A DNA stretch of 64,000 bases. Origin: Lathyrus oleraceus. Lineage: Eukaryota; Streptophyta; Magnoliopsida; Fabales; Fabaceae. Where the stretch lies: NCBI RefSeq assembly GCF_024323335.1, contig NC_066584.1, positions 423,379,319 through 423,443,318 of the forward strand, given 5' to 3'. The first letter of the stretch is position 1, and each line of letters opens with the position of its first letter. The notes under the pieces were generated by a model, which was not told where the DNA came from, searched no databases, and saw nothing but the letters and a program-made list of their open reading frames with translations. Positions 22,880 to 35,614 of this stretch are shown here, one piece after another. The translations under genes were made by a program, and so were the position numbers.

Positions 22880-24073
22880 CACGAGGATTTGTTTAGGCAG
22901 TTCCCCAATCGACCTCATTATGGATATGTCTACCCTTAATTCAAATTTGAGTTGAGATATTATAATAAATCTTACTTTGCAAAATGTGTATATACAAGAG
23001 ATCAAGAAATCGAATTGTACAAACCTTAAGTTTGATGTTGACTATACCACCTCCAAAACCCTTTATCAAAGATTGATCAAGTAACCAACAATGTCGATTT
23101 AATTCACTTGTTCTTGCTACTTCCTTGCAAGGCACTTCTTGTCCTAAGGTTTTCACCTAGTTTAATTAATCCTAAATGCACACTTGTTGAAACCTAATAT
23201 TTTCCAACACAATCTACCGTATCACGCTACTCCCTTGCAAGGCACCCCTTATCCCAAGACTTTCACTCGATTAGATCAGAATTGTATAATCTTGTCCAAA
23301 ACCTTCAAACCCTAAGAGATCTTGATAGAAAACCCCAACTCGGTTTTCTGATTTGAATCCCTTAAAGTTCTCAACCCAATATTCTCGGTACAATAAACCT
23401 AATTGGATGTTATCAACCCTAATCTATATGACACGCAATTAAAAAATGCTTATGTGTAGTTTGATTGTGTGTATGCATATATAGAGTTGTAGATGATGAG
23501 AATGATTTGAAATCCTGGATTCATGTAGGTTTTACTCACTCTCGAAACTTTACTAGACAATGATGCATGTATGAAGTATTTAATATGCATGAGTGATTTA
23601 GGGGAAAAAAGGAATGCAAAGGACTTGAGAAAAATATGATTTAAAAAAAACACATCGTATAGGTTGACCTATAAAAGTCAACGGTCGACATGTTTGATGC
23701 ATAGGTCGACCTGTCTAAGGTCATGTGTTGACCTATGATGCTCCATATGTATGGACCTAAAGAGTCGGCACATGAAACAAAAGCTACAAGCTTTAATACT
23801 GCAACATACGTGTCGACTTATAAAATACATGTATTGACCTATAGTTAAGAAAAAAATTCCGTAGGTCGACCTGTAATGTCATTTTTCACAAAAGCTGATT
23901 TTTCATGCATGTTTGTTGCATGAGACCTTTTATTAGTTGTTTCCAAATTCTTTTATGCTTCCTAATGCTAAGATGCACATAGAGAATCAGAGAATATCGT
24001 CCAATATTTATTAACACTAAAGTATCATAGCTTTGACATCACATAAAACACATCTAACAGAAGTTGCACTCAC
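22323..24073 (-). mobile_element. Ty1-copia element Y, 3' LTR
   Basis: Starts TGTTAAATGGTAGACC with 13 G at 22349-22361 and ends GCACTCACA; 1751 bp. The element's right end is at 55316. Flanks are ATAAG (22318-22322) and GTAAG (55317-55321), a 4-of-5 target duplication. TACTCCCACTTTTT follows at 24074, a polypurine tract on the minus strand. It contains a (GA)n tract at 22829-22875 and a GTCGACCTRT-type cluster at 23656-23880. Confidence 0.7.
22829..22875. repeat. (GA)n microsatellite in Y LTR
   Basis: About 23 GA units sit at the position where the Y-family LTR at 15648-17406 has only a short imperfect AGAGAGATAGAAAGAGATAG and where the partner LTR has (GA)14 after a long (TA)n. Confidence 0.95.
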
Positions 24074-24326
24074 ATACTCCCACTTTTTGATGATGGAAAA
24101 ACTTGATACAATGTGTTTGCAATTAAAAGCGCATCCTAAACATATGCATCCCAACTTCATCTTGCTTTTACTGACAACATCAAAAAGAAACAAAGCAATT
24201 CATGAGAAGTATCTTGAATCACGCATAAACCAATATAACACACATATGCGATTTGCAAAGATAAGATGATCAATATGATAACACTCACATAGAATGATTT
24301 GCATATTTTTTAAAAAGGCCTAATAT

Positions 24327-27300
24327 TGTACCTCAAAAAATAAGAATATGACGCTCACGAAGTGCAGTCGTACGCTCGCCGGATGGACTAAACATAATCG
24401 TCACCGAACTTTATTTATTCCCAAACAGGGGAAAGGCAAAATATTAATAAAACCTCTAAATGAAAGGATAAGATATGGTCATCGTAACTAAATCAGGGTT
24501 CAGGAGTCGATTATGTAAGGGGAGTGTATTAACACCTTTCACGTTCGCTGTACTTAACGTGAACCATTTAGATAGTTGTGCATGTTAATGTTAGCTTAGA
24601 AATGTTAGGCTTCTCAAGTTATTGAAAGGGGAAAATAATGGGCCGAAAAGTTTTTTTTAATGATTTGGGTGCAAGAAGAAAAGAGAAAATGCTTTTAGAT
24701 TTTTTTTATTAATGTACATGACAAGATTTCAAAACCCTGCTCCTACGTATCTCCGGGTGCAATAGAGAATTCAAGGCTACGCAATTCTGGGTAGAAAATG
24801 TTTGTTTGTTGGTCGATTTTAGTGAAAAGATATTTAGCCGCATTCGACAGAAAACATTGTTTTATCCAAAACAAGTGAAGAGAAGGCATTTGCATCATAT
24901 TGAATGGATTTCCACATATCAACATTCACGAGAAAAATGCAAGTTATCTCAACTCAAATAGTTGTGGATGAAGAAATATTTTACGTCATCTCAAGACACA
25001 ATATCTTACGTTTATGAAAGAGCTAAAAGATCACACGAAGACAAAAGAAAGAGTTTGAGTTGTTTGGTGTATTTTAAGTGATGGCGAGAACTTGGGTGGG
25101 CGAGATAACCATCTTAAATCCTAACCTCAGGAGCTCGTGGTAATTAATACTTTCCTTTTCCATCTTATTTGCAAAATGATTTGATATTTGTAGATGTTTT
25201 TGAGATTTTTATTTAGGAAAGGTTTGCGCGAAAAAAAATGTTAAAAGTTTTAATAGATGGTGAGAGCTAGGATGGACGAGATAACCATCTCGAATACTAA
25301 CTATTGGAGCTCTTGATAACTACCACGTTTCTTTTTCATCTTTATTGAAAAGTGTTTACTAAGAATTTGATGTTTTTGAATTTGATTGGGAAAATGGCTT
25401 GACGTTGGATCAAACATTTGATTTGTGTATGCGGAGTGAGTTAAGTTATGAAAATGGTTGTTGAAATGGTATATAAACGGTTTTGAAATGATGATGATAT
25501 AAGTCGATCAATTTTTTAATTAGCAAAATTATTGATTAAAATTCATTTAAATCGATTAATTAAACTAATTAAGATTAATTATCAAAAATATTCAATTAAA
25601 TAAAATAATCAAGTTAATTAAAATTGATTAACAAAATTATCTAATTAATTAAAACTTTAATTAATTAATTAATTTAATTAAAAATAAATAAGCGAGAATA
25701 TTGAGTGCAAGATGATTGAAGCCAAATGTGCTCAAAGTCGGTTTGTACATAGCGACAATGGAATCGAAGTGTCGTACGTAAGGACCGAAACACGACAAAA
25801 ATACTAAATTAATGGATAGAAATTTTAGCGGCATAACGACATAAAAATGTCGAATTCGGGGATCAAAGTCCGATCTTAAATGTAATGAAATTAAACAATA
25901 GCAAACCAATATTATTTGCATCATTATAATCTGAAACTGAATATTACACTCTTTGAATCAAAATAACTTAAGATGCAACAATAATGTTACATTAATATAT
26001 CGAAAGAAAAATTAGCGGCATAACAATATATAATCGTCGAATCTGCGGATCAAAGTCCGGCTTATCACAACGCAACACAATCAACAGAAACAATAGCAAT
26101 ATACATGATTTATTTACAATGTTCATTACAGTATAAAACACAAATAGCAAGAAACATTAACACCGCCATGAAATCGAATTGAAAAACATACACAAAACAT
26201 AATAATACAAAGGTAAACACAATGCACGTCGTTATCGCGATGTTGAAAGTTGCTGCCATGAATGATTTATTAGTGGGTAGCGAAGCCGGCTTAAATTATG
26301 CATTAGAGGTCACTTTGATTTGCACAAACACTAGATATATGTATTATTAACTTTGGAACAACAACTAAATGATCATAATACTATCAAAGTTATGTAGCAA
26401 ATAGAAATTCAAATCACAATGAACTTATGCAGCAAGTGCAAATATAGTGTTTTAACATATAATAAACACGACAATGTCTTTTGAGCGGAGAGTAAGAAGC
26501 TGAATATCTACCATCCACTATCATCCCTATATACAAGCAGTGAGATGAGCTAAGCTCACTTTCGTTTACAAAAAGAAGAAGAGTTGTTAGTAGATGTTAA
26601 GGTGGTGGTAGTAAGAAACTTTAGATCGCGACAGAGAAAAGATGTCACCAAAAGAGGTTTCTCCTGTGAAGCTCCAAACGACTAAAGGGGTGTGCCGCGT
26701 GCGGTGAAGAGTATGGATGGAACTAAAAGTGTATGGAATTTTACAACAGAGGAAGTTTCAAAGGTTATGGTTGTGGCTAAAGGTTGAAGAGGGATGGTGA
26801 ACGTAGAGAATTTCATGGTGGTGACAGGCGGTTCACGGTGGCTTCCGCGGCCAAGGGAGGCAATGGTGATATTCGATGGTGGTTGTGGTTGTTATTGTAA
26901 GAAGTTTATGCAGGTGGTGGAGATGAAATGGAGGCAGTATGTTCCGATGCGATGATGCTTTTGTTGTGGAAGTGGTTTATCGTTTTGTTGAAAGATAGTG
27001 GTGACTGGTTGCTTCAGAGGTGAGTTAACACGATGGAGGTTCGATATTCAAATTTAAAATTATGTTGTGGTTAAAGTGATGAGGTGTGGTGAAGGCATAA
27101 GGAGACAGAGAGAGTTTAATAGAGCTTGAGATGGAATCTCACGGTGGTGGTGGTGGTGGTGTTTGGGTTATTAGGTAGTGAGAAGGAAGGAAGGGTAGTT
27201 GGAAGAGAGAAGCATAAGGGTAATGTAGGAGATTTTATTGCTTGTACTTCAACGATGAGAGATGGGTGGATTTCAGTGGTGAAGGTGGAGGGCATGGAAG

Positions 27301-28388
27301 CAGATGGTGGTGTTTGGGGTGGTGTTATGGTGCTACAAAACGGAGGGAGAAGGAGGTGGATCTGAAGAAAAAAAAAGTGGTGAATAGGATAAGAGGGTCG
27401 CGTATGAGTTTTTTCTCTTAAATCCAAAATGAGATCGAGAGAGGCATAATTTGTGAGAGGGGGTTCCTCGCTCAAAGCAACGTTTGGATAAGGTTAAATA
27501 AAAAAACAGTTTTTTGATTCCCCCTCTAATTGACTGCCACGTGTCCACTAAGAGAGTGGATTATCCCAATATGCATGAAGAAAAATCCTCCCACTAGTTG
27601 TCAGTGATTCTCTTTTAAAGGGAAAGGTTTTTTATTTCTCTTTATTAATTTTATTCATTTAATTATATTTTCTTATTGGATAATAGAAATGGGCATGGAT
27701 AGTAAACATGGGGTATTGATTAATTTGAATAAATGTTTTAGATTAAATCAAAGAAGCATACATAATTAAAATATCAAAGTTACCCCTTCTAGAAGCTTTA
27801 ATTAATTTAAATGAGATTAAATTAATTAAAACAACTAAAATTCACACATTTTTAAATAAAAATGATAAAAATAAAATGAAGACATGAAAATTCCTATTTA
27901 ATTTTTCTGAATGTTTTGATAAACAAATAAAAATAAAATGATTGAATAAGAATAAAAATTGAGCGTAAAAGTGTCCGAAAAATTAAAATGAATGCATTAG
28001 AATGATCAACGCAAAATAAACTTCTCGAAACATACAATTTTTTGTCAAATTTTGAAGTAAAAAACGTCTGATTGATCTGGCTCAAGCTGATCAAAATGTG
28101 ACTGAAAAAGGAGCCGAAAAAATAAAATGAGCATGGCATGTTAAACTACGTGAACCATATATTAACAAAATTGACGTCTGCAAACTCGATTTCTAACCTT
28201 TTTTGTCAGCTAATTTTATGTACACTTGAAAATGAATTGAACCGGTCTATCTGTAGATCTGAAAATTTATTCAGGTTGACATTTTAAGCATTATGCGAGA
28301 TGGGATGCATGTTATGTTATGCATATGATGTTAATGTCATGACGAATATATTGATATACGTATTCAGGATCAAAATTGAGATGTGACA
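24327..28388 (-). mobile_element. Ogre-type element, 3' LTR
   Basis: About 4.06 kb aligning with 48269-52274 throughout, with many substitutions, so the element is old. The right edge reads TGTCACATCTC on the minus strand, the left edge ends in CA. Short open frames at 27116-27475 and elsewhere are unlike any known protein. No gene seen. Confidence 0.8.
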
Positions 28389-28402
28389 GCTGCCCATATT
28401 TA
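28389..28402 (-). promoter_or_regulatory. Polypurine tract of the Ogre-type element
   Basis: The plus strand reads GCTGCCCATATTT directly after the LTR edge; on the minus strand this gives AAATATGGGCAGC just before the TGTCAC start of the 3' LTR, the expected site for plus-strand priming. Weakly purine-rich. Confidence 0.5.
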
Positions 28403-28767
28403 AATATCTTCAACTAAAGAATATGAAGAACGGTATTCTTCATATGATCGCAGTGGAAGATAATTAAATACTAAAATACCGGGATTTTACCATGAATGCA
28501 GATGACATGATATAATATGTTATGCACGAAGGACTCTTTTTTCATATTGTTTGGGATATGAAATGTGAAGCGGAATTTATAGGGATTCCTGAGATGGATT
28601 TCCAATGAGGTTAGTTGGGGATTAAATGAAGAAGGTGAAATGAACTTATTAGGGATATACTGAGACGAAATAGTTAGTCTTGGCTTCTCATAAAACGAAC
28701 CAACGAGTATTTGACAATTTGTGTAAAAGAAAAGGTAAGCTTTGGATTCTCACGGAGCGATGGGAGG
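28403..28767. other. Ogre 3' untranslated region next to the LTR
   Basis: Non-coding. Beyond about 28660 it shows the first units of the hairpin array (for example GGCTTCTCATAAAACGAACC), broken by the solo LTR. Confidence 0.5.
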
Positions 28768-30746
28768 TGTCATACTCCAAAATTTGCCCATTAATATTTT
28801 AAGACATTTTTCAGGGCACTCCGACTCATTTTTATGACACTGATCTTAAAGGAACAAAGGGCCAGCTCACGAATGGCCCAATCCAGAAAATGGCCCAAAC
28901 TGGCCTGCTCGCTAGGCGAGCAAATCCTTCGCCTAGCGAACGTTTGCTACACGCTCGCCTAGCGAACGTTCGCTACACGCTCGCCTAGCGAAGCTGGCAG
29001 ATAACAGAAAATTCTGGGCTTCACTCTGAGCCCATTAGGTCACAAAAAAGAGCATTATAAATACCAGCACTTCAGTAATGAAAAGGAGGACGAAAAAGGA
29101 CGAAAGGAGAACCCTACCAAGCAAACCCTAGCGCTCACAGACGGCAAACCCTGGAGGCTAACCCTGAGAATTCCGAGTAACCCTAAAGGAAACCCTGAAG
29201 GAAAGCCGGCGGCAGCAAGGTCACTTCCGCTCAATTCGATCCGATCGGCCAATTCAAGGTTACAATTCGATTACAAACAGGTTGGCATTGCTATTACTAC
29301 CTTATGTTCTTAATTTGCATATGGTATCATGATTGAATTTATGAAACTATCTTAAGTTTTACATATGAACTTAAGTATGCATGAACATCTGAATGTCTAA
29401 CCACATAATCTCTGTAATGGATGCTATAAGGTGTGAAGCTTGCTGACATTATGCTGTTATCAAAACCAGAATCCGCAGCCGCTCGCTAGCACATCGCTAA
29501 GCGAGCATGTAGCGAGTATTCGCTAAGCCTTCGCTAGGCGAGGCAGCGGCGACCGGGACAGTCGCTGATTTTTCTGTTCTGTCCTTTGCTAACTTGTCAT
29601 GTTTTTATCATAGCCATGCATTGTTTATCTGACCCTACTGCTGTTCTGGTTTCTTTTGCGGTGCAATCCTTGATTGCATCCTGACTTGGTACTCTAACTC
29701 GTTTGCTGAATTTTGTAAAGGTTCACCTTTCCCAGGAAAAGATTGTTGTCTAGGTCTTCCACTTTATTTGTGGGATACCCTTGTGGAGTTTCACCCTAAA
29801 TTACCTAATTAATTTTAATGTATTAATTTTAATGTATTAATTTTAATGTATTAATTTTAATGTATTAATTTTAATGTGGAGATTCATCCTAATTACCTAA
29901 TCGATTGTAAAATACGGCCTCTAAATATGTGATCTTGGACCTCTCTTTTGCCTTACGATATTACGGTACCACGGTCATGTCCCGCGAATGTGGGGATACA
30001 CTTAGCAATGGCCCTTCGATTAAATCATCATAAAATAAATCATAGTCCCTCGGATGTTGCCTTCGAATATATGATTTCGTCCCTCGATGACCCTTCGGTG
30101 TAGCCTACGGTTAAATGATGATCGTCCCTTCGAATGCTAAGGTATCCTTACAACTGTTGCCTTCAATGACCTATCGATGACCCTTAAACATCCAAAGGGT
30201 AAAATTACTTACTTCTCAATAGTAAGGACAGTTTTACCCTCATAAGGATAGGAAACGTTCATAACGACCTTAGGAAGATATAACTCTCAATTGCTGGATC
30301 ATAACCTAAAACATTTCCCACCCCTCACACTTTGCAAATCCTAGAAAATCACCACTTGGTATACATTCATACTAGAATCATTACCAAGTTACATTTTTCT
30401 AAACCGTTTTCAAAATCAAACGAGATAAATACTTTGTATACATTCATACGAGAATCATTACAAAGTTAAACTCTCTTTTCGAAACATTTTTTAAACAATT
30501 CACGAACACTTTTCAGACAAAAATATAAGTGATCCAGCAATTAAGAGCCCATGGATAACCATGGATACAAAGGGTGCTAACACCTTCCCTTTGTATAATG
30601 TACCTCCCGAACCCAAAATCTATTGAGGTCTTTCCTGTTCTTTTCCACCTTTCCTTATTGGATAAAAGAAAAGTCGGTGGCGACTCTTGCTATCCGCGAC
30701 ATTGCGATAAAAAGCAAAACACCCCAAGTCAGTTCACCGTATGACA
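28768..30746 (+). mobile_element. Solo LTR of a second Ogre/Tat-type family
   Basis: 1979 bp from TGTCATAC to GTATGACA, an 8-bp perfect terminal inverted repeat, flanked by perfect 5-bp duplications GGAGG (28763-28767 and 30747-30751). It has a TATAAATA box at 29055-29062 and, near the right end, GGTGGCGACTC, wording typical of the LTR end in Ogre-like elements. Clusters of TTCGCNNNGCGAA-type palindromes occur at 28910-29000 and 29480-29560. It opens with CCAAAATTTGCCC wording like the LTR at 60696. Absence of internal sequence implies LTR-LTR recombination. Confidence 0.85.
29808..29877. repeat. 14-bp tandem repeat in solo LTR
   Basis: Five near-perfect copies of ATTAATTTTAATGT. Confidence 0.9.
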
Positions 30747-30751
30747 GGAGG

Positions 30752-31740
30752 GTTACAAATTGTAAAAATTGAAATGACTCTGGATTCTCATATAGCGAAG
30801 AAAGGTTATGACTTCTCACAAAACAACAAGGTAAGTTACGAGTACTCACGTAACAAAAGTGGACGAGTTATGGCTTCTTACATAACAATAAAGGTAGGTT
30901 CGGAAAGCTTGACCTACTGAGGTAACATGTTACAAGTTATCCCGTAACGAAAGGCAAACTAAGTTACAACTTCTCATATAACAAAAATGGTTATGTTACG
31001 AATTATCACGTATCAAAATGAAACGACTATGGGTTCTCACATAGAAAAGTAGTATATTAACAAAAAAGAAAGGTTATGGATTCTCACACAACAAAAGGAA
31101 AGTTATAGATTCAGCATTGAAAGGTCATAAATTCTCACATAACGAGAAAAAATATGAGGTTCCGGATTCTCATAGAACAACAACAAAAGATAAGTTATGG
31201 ATTCTCACACAACACTGATGAAAAGGGATACATATTCTCACGTAACGAAAACGAATGGTTCTAGTTTCTCACGGAACAACAATATAGGATTCTTACATAA
31301 CATTGATGGAAAAATTATAGATTTTTACGTAAAAAGAAGAGGTTTTGGCTTCTCATAGAACAACAAAGCAATTTATGGGTTCTCACGTAACAAAGTGAAA
31401 GGTTAACAAGCTCTGGAGTCTCACAGAACAATCATGGTATGTTATGACTTCTCGCATAACCATAAGAAAATGTTCCAGATTCTCACAAAACGACACAAAT
31501 GACATGTTATGGCTTCTCACCTAACCAAAACAATGAAAAAGTTATGGGTTCTCACGTAACGACAAGAAAAGGTTTCACATTCTCGGAGAATGGCCCAAAT
31601 AGTATCTGATAACTCACGGATCCAACAACAAGTGACAGATTTTCACGTAACAAAATGGTGGATTCTGCCTTCTCACATAACAGACCAAATAACATACGGT
31701 AATACCTCAGATAGGTTATAGAACTTCATCATAACACATA
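30752..31740. repeat. Array of short imperfect hairpin units in the Ogre 3' UTR
   Basis: About 25-30 units of 25-40 bp, each on the pattern GTTATG-(GATTCTCA)-CATAAC plus a spacer of A-rich sequence. The 6-bp arms are complementary, and when one arm changes the other often changes too (GTTACG with CGTAAC; GGTTATG with CATAACC). The array begins left of the solo LTR (about 28660) and was split by it. Ogre/Tat elements are known for hypervariable tandem repeats in the 3' untranslated region; this fits that position. Confidence 0.75.
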
Positions 31741-31789
31741 ATAAAATGATCTCAATATACAAACATCAATCTTTTTCTAAATGTCAACA

Positions 31790-32090
31790 AAGTTGTACTT
31801 TTGAAAATGAATTGCCATATGAGAACTGGACTAAAGGATAAACTACCAGACGAGAACCAATGTTGTGTTTTTTGTTTGTCAGACGGAAACTGACTTTAAA
31901 ATGGATTACCATACGAGAACTGGTTTTGAAAGGAAAATTGTTTACCATACGAGAACTGGAGTTAAAAAATAGGCTACCATACAAGAACTTGTTTCAAGAA
32001 AAGACTAACAGACGAGAACTAGAGTTTGAAAACTGACTGTCGGACAGGAACGGACTTACAGGATAGATCTACCAGACGATAAGTGGAGTT
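31790..32090. repeat. Second diverged array: CCATACGAGAACTGG units
   Basis: Words such as CCATATGAGAACTGGAC, CCAGACGAGAACC, CCATACGAGAACTGGTTTTG and CAGACGAGAACTAGAG recur about every 30-60 bp. It lies next to the hairpin array and shares the ...GAGAAC core with its reverse complement (GATTCTCA), so it may be an older phase of it. Confidence 0.6.
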
Positions 32091-34331
32091 CGAAATTTAT
32101 CTTTTCATGCCATAGTCACATGCTTAATGAATGATATGATATGAATGGTTTAACACTAGAGCGAAGCGACATTATTAATGCATGAGAATGCTTTATGAAA
32201 TGACTTGATGGTTTCCAAACATGCGCCTGTGTGGGTATTGGATGGAAAATCTTTTCAAAGCTTTTGTTGAAAGGTAAAAGGGTAATTTGATAGGGTGTTA
32301 ACATGATTCCCTAGTACTCGTCTTGAACTCATTGGTTGTTGACATACGACAAAGCTGCTTGAGCAGTTTGAAGGCATGGAGAGGGCTTGCTCCTCTGTGG
32401 CTCATCTCACCCTAATCTATTGGGTTTTTGAAGAGTTTTACCTCGAAAGGTGTTTGGAAGAAATTGTGCCATAATATGGCATTAGATGGCTTGTCCCGAA
32501 ATTTTGAGTTATGAAAGGATTTGTCCTTGATTAACCAACTCCTTGAGTGATTGACTTCAGATTGATCGACGGATCTCTAGAGGAGCGCGTTTCACTCTTG
32601 AGGTGACTTGCCCTGATACGAGTGTTGAAGCGACTTTACTCATACTGACTGAGCTTTTGAGGGATTTTCCCTTAGTCAATAGAACCTCTGTGTAATATGT
32701 TCCTGGTTGATGGAGTCATGAGATGGTTCTCTCCTGATAAACCGATTCTTGAATGATTTACCCCTTAATCAACTCATATTTAAGACTTGCTTTAGATTGG
32801 CCAATTCTTGGGTCAACATAATCATTGGATGTCAATACCCATCTGATCCATAGATTTATGAGGTAGTCTTAATTCTGGTGAATGATCAAGTTCGCCTCTA
32901 ATTGCCCCTTGTTAGAATTTCCCTGATGTCAAGTACTGACTTGCAATTAAAATTGTTCATTCAAAAATGGTAATTTTAATGCAATGATCATGCAGGTTTT
33001 GAAAAAAATCATTTATTAGAATGATGTGATAGTGTGTGACGAGTGGACCATTAGTACAGACGCAATGCTGATTTAGCCATTCAAAGATACAACGTGAATA
33101 TGGCATCAATATATAAGATTAGCAAACCTTTAGGAGTCAATTTATGCAACCTTGTTGTAGTATGCTTTTCAGAATAAACCCTGCCTCAATTAGGTCTTTT
33201 AGGGGTTGTAACATGGCCTGGTTCACGATTTATGAAACAAAGGATATGAGGATCAATTTTTTTTAACCCACCCCTTCTTCATGATGATTCTCCAGTCCTA
33301 CGTTCAGTTAATTCAACACGTGTATTCAACTTCCAAGAGAGTTTAAAAGTGTGGGATTCAAGATCATGATTCAAGATTTTCTTGAAATGATTGTCAACTT
33401 ATTTTGCTTTTGTCATGGATGTCGGTGACCTTTTGATTCTTGATATGGCGGTCACTAAGTCTTGTTTTATTCTTACTGAGGATTCACATGACCTCCTTTG
33501 ATTGATTTTTTTTATCCCTAGTTTTTCCTGGACCGCTTTTTGAAGCTTTTAGTCCACCCGGATGCCCTGATTTTTGCCTAAGTCGCCTTTTTGGGTGTTC
33601 GACTTAGCAGGCTTTTCTCTTTTCTCTTTTTTTTGCTGAAGGGTTATGACTGCCAAGTCATTGGACTTTGAAGAACAATTGGCATATCTTTTGGATTTGT
33701 ATGATTCCTTCGATACGTCAGGACGTGTACGAAGAACAACATGTGGTTGATCCCCATATGGGATGTTTTATCTTGTCATTCAAATGCGAAGTTAGATTAA
33801 CTGAACATTACCTTTCCCCGGGTTAAGCGTAAGGGTTTTTAGGTCTGAGGGAAACACTTACTTTTAGGCTCGAAGTGGTTAACTAAGAATTAACTCCTTA
33901 TCTCTCTAGTGTTTGGGGATTTGTAATAATGTATTACATCATCAACAAGATTTTAATCGAAAGCATACCACAACAATTATAGGTATTTTATTTTCATCAT
34001 CCTCCTTTCAATCTTTTCTAGAACGAAAGTTTGATAAAGAAAAGTGAAGTGGAGAAACATGTATGAATTTTTGTTTTTTATATAAGAGAATAAAAATGAG
34101 TGAACACGACATAATTAATTCTAAAAAAAATGCACGCTCACTTCATTAATATTACCATTACAAACAACAATGTTTAATATTCCCAATGATTTCCAATGTT
34201 GGGGACGTCTTCAGGTTTGAACCACCAGCCTTAGGAGGTGCCCCATGAAGTCTTCAAAATCATTCAGGTGAGAGGATGACGTGCACCACCAGGTTTCCTT
34301 TTATAAAGGATATGTACTTTTTGTCGATCGA
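32091..34331 (-). other. Ogre internal region where pol is expected but absent
   Basis: No protease, RT (YxDD or variant), RNase H or integrase signature is seen on the minus strand in any frame, and no ORF exceeds about 65 codons. Intact Ogre elements need several kilobases here. The element is therefore a non-autonomous derivative with gag only. Confidence 0.6.
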
Positions 34332-35609
34332 CTATTGAACCTTAGCTTTGAAAGCGTTACAGTCTTCAGTCGAGTGCCCTATTAATCTGACATGATATCC
34401 ACATTGCACATCAGGATCATATCTAGGTGGGTATGGTTGTGGAAACGACTTTAGAGATTTGGGATCCACCAACGAGCTTTGAATTAGAGGATGCAAAATT
34501 TGGTTGTATGACATGGGAATTAGATCGAGAGAAGCATTCCTTTTTTCTAGATTATTCTGAGGCCTATATTGATTCTGATGTTGACTTTGATATCCTCAAC
34601 CATGGGCTCGCCAATTCTCATGAGGAGTGATCCATGGATATTGGTATGGCGCTATAGACATCATTGGTTGCTCATAAGAATAAGATGATTGCTGAAAAGA
34701 TGGAGGACCATAACGTCTAGCTGGTGCACCATGAGAATACTCAATATCTGTCATGACTGCATTGATTACATCCCCCCTTTCTTCTTGGGAACTGCTAAGG
34801 TATTCATTCTCACTAGCCTGGCTACTCAAGGCACCCTGTATTCTTCCACTTTTTAGGCAACTCTCGATGAGCTCTCCAATTTTCACTAGGTGGGCGAAGT
34901 CTGACGATACACTGCTTGCCATCCTTTCAAAGTATGGGCTTTGCAAGGTATCCATGAATAAATCAACTAATTCCTTCTATAAGAGTGGTGGTTGCACTTC
35001 GGCTGCCAATTCTCTCCATCATTATGCATATCATTTGAAGGATTCATTGTTCTTTTGAGATAAGTTTTACATCTGGCTTCGGTATGGATCCATGTCCAAG
35101 TTGTATTTGTACTGCTTCAAAAAGGTGTTGTCTAGGTATTCCCATGACTGAGTACGACTCCTTTCTAATTTCATGTACCAACTTTGCAATGGTCCACTCA
35201 AACTGTCTTGAAAATAGTGAATCATCAGCTTATCATCGTGAGTATAAGAGGTCATTTTTCGACAAAATATCACCAAATGGTGTCTTGGGCAGCTATCCCC
35301 TCTGTACTTCTCGAAGTCGAGTACTTTGAATTTTTAGGGTATAATCAGGTCTAGCACCAAGCACATGTCGTCAAGATTTAATGCACTAGAGCTTTCCACA
35401 ACCCTCAATCGTTTCTCAAGATCACAAAATTTTTCCGTAGCTTCAACAATTTGAGGATGCTCTTCTTTTGTCATCAGGTGGGCACCTTGAGAATTTTGCA
35501 TGTTCCTTGTAAATTGAGGACCATTTTCAGCAATATTAACAGTGGGGTTCTTTGACATAATAGGGATCTCACTTGATACCAGGATATGCACCATTTGGGT
35601 TTGGGTAGG
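34332..35609 (-). pseudogene. Ogre-type gag, main part
   Basis: All pieces lie in one frame on the minus strand, separated only by in-frame stops (for example at 35334-35336 and 35067-35069). Conserved Tat/Ogre gag blocks in order are EKRLRVVESSSALNLDDMCL, KMTSYTHDDKLMIHYFQDSL, WEYLDNTFLKQYKYNLDMDP, MDTLQSPYFERMASSVSSDF and the C-terminal CGYHVRLIGHSTEDCNAF, a degenerate zinc-binding segment. Gag forms the particle that packages element RNA. The frame continues on the other side of the Athila element at 47037, where the target duplication codes for the same residues. At least seven stops make it inactive. Confidence 0.8.
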
Positions 35610-35614
35610 GACAC
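35610..35614. repeat. Target-site duplication of the Athila element (left)
   Basis: GACAC here and at 47032-47036 directly flank the element; 5 bp is the normal size for Ty3 elements. Confidence 0.9.

Noticed and set aside
27116..27475. 119-codon frame in the Ogre 3' LTR and its counterpart at 51017-51304
   Set aside because: Low-complexity Pro/Ser/Thr frames in LTR sequence; the two copies are not conserved in length and resemble no known protein.
30752..32090. CRISPR-like regularly spaced repeats
   Set aside because: Units are diverged hairpins of variable length with no constant spacer, inside a plant retroelement.
33250..34330. Possible pol remnant in the Ogre
   Set aside because: No YxDD-like, DD35E or RNase H motif was seen on either strand; only short unassigned frames.
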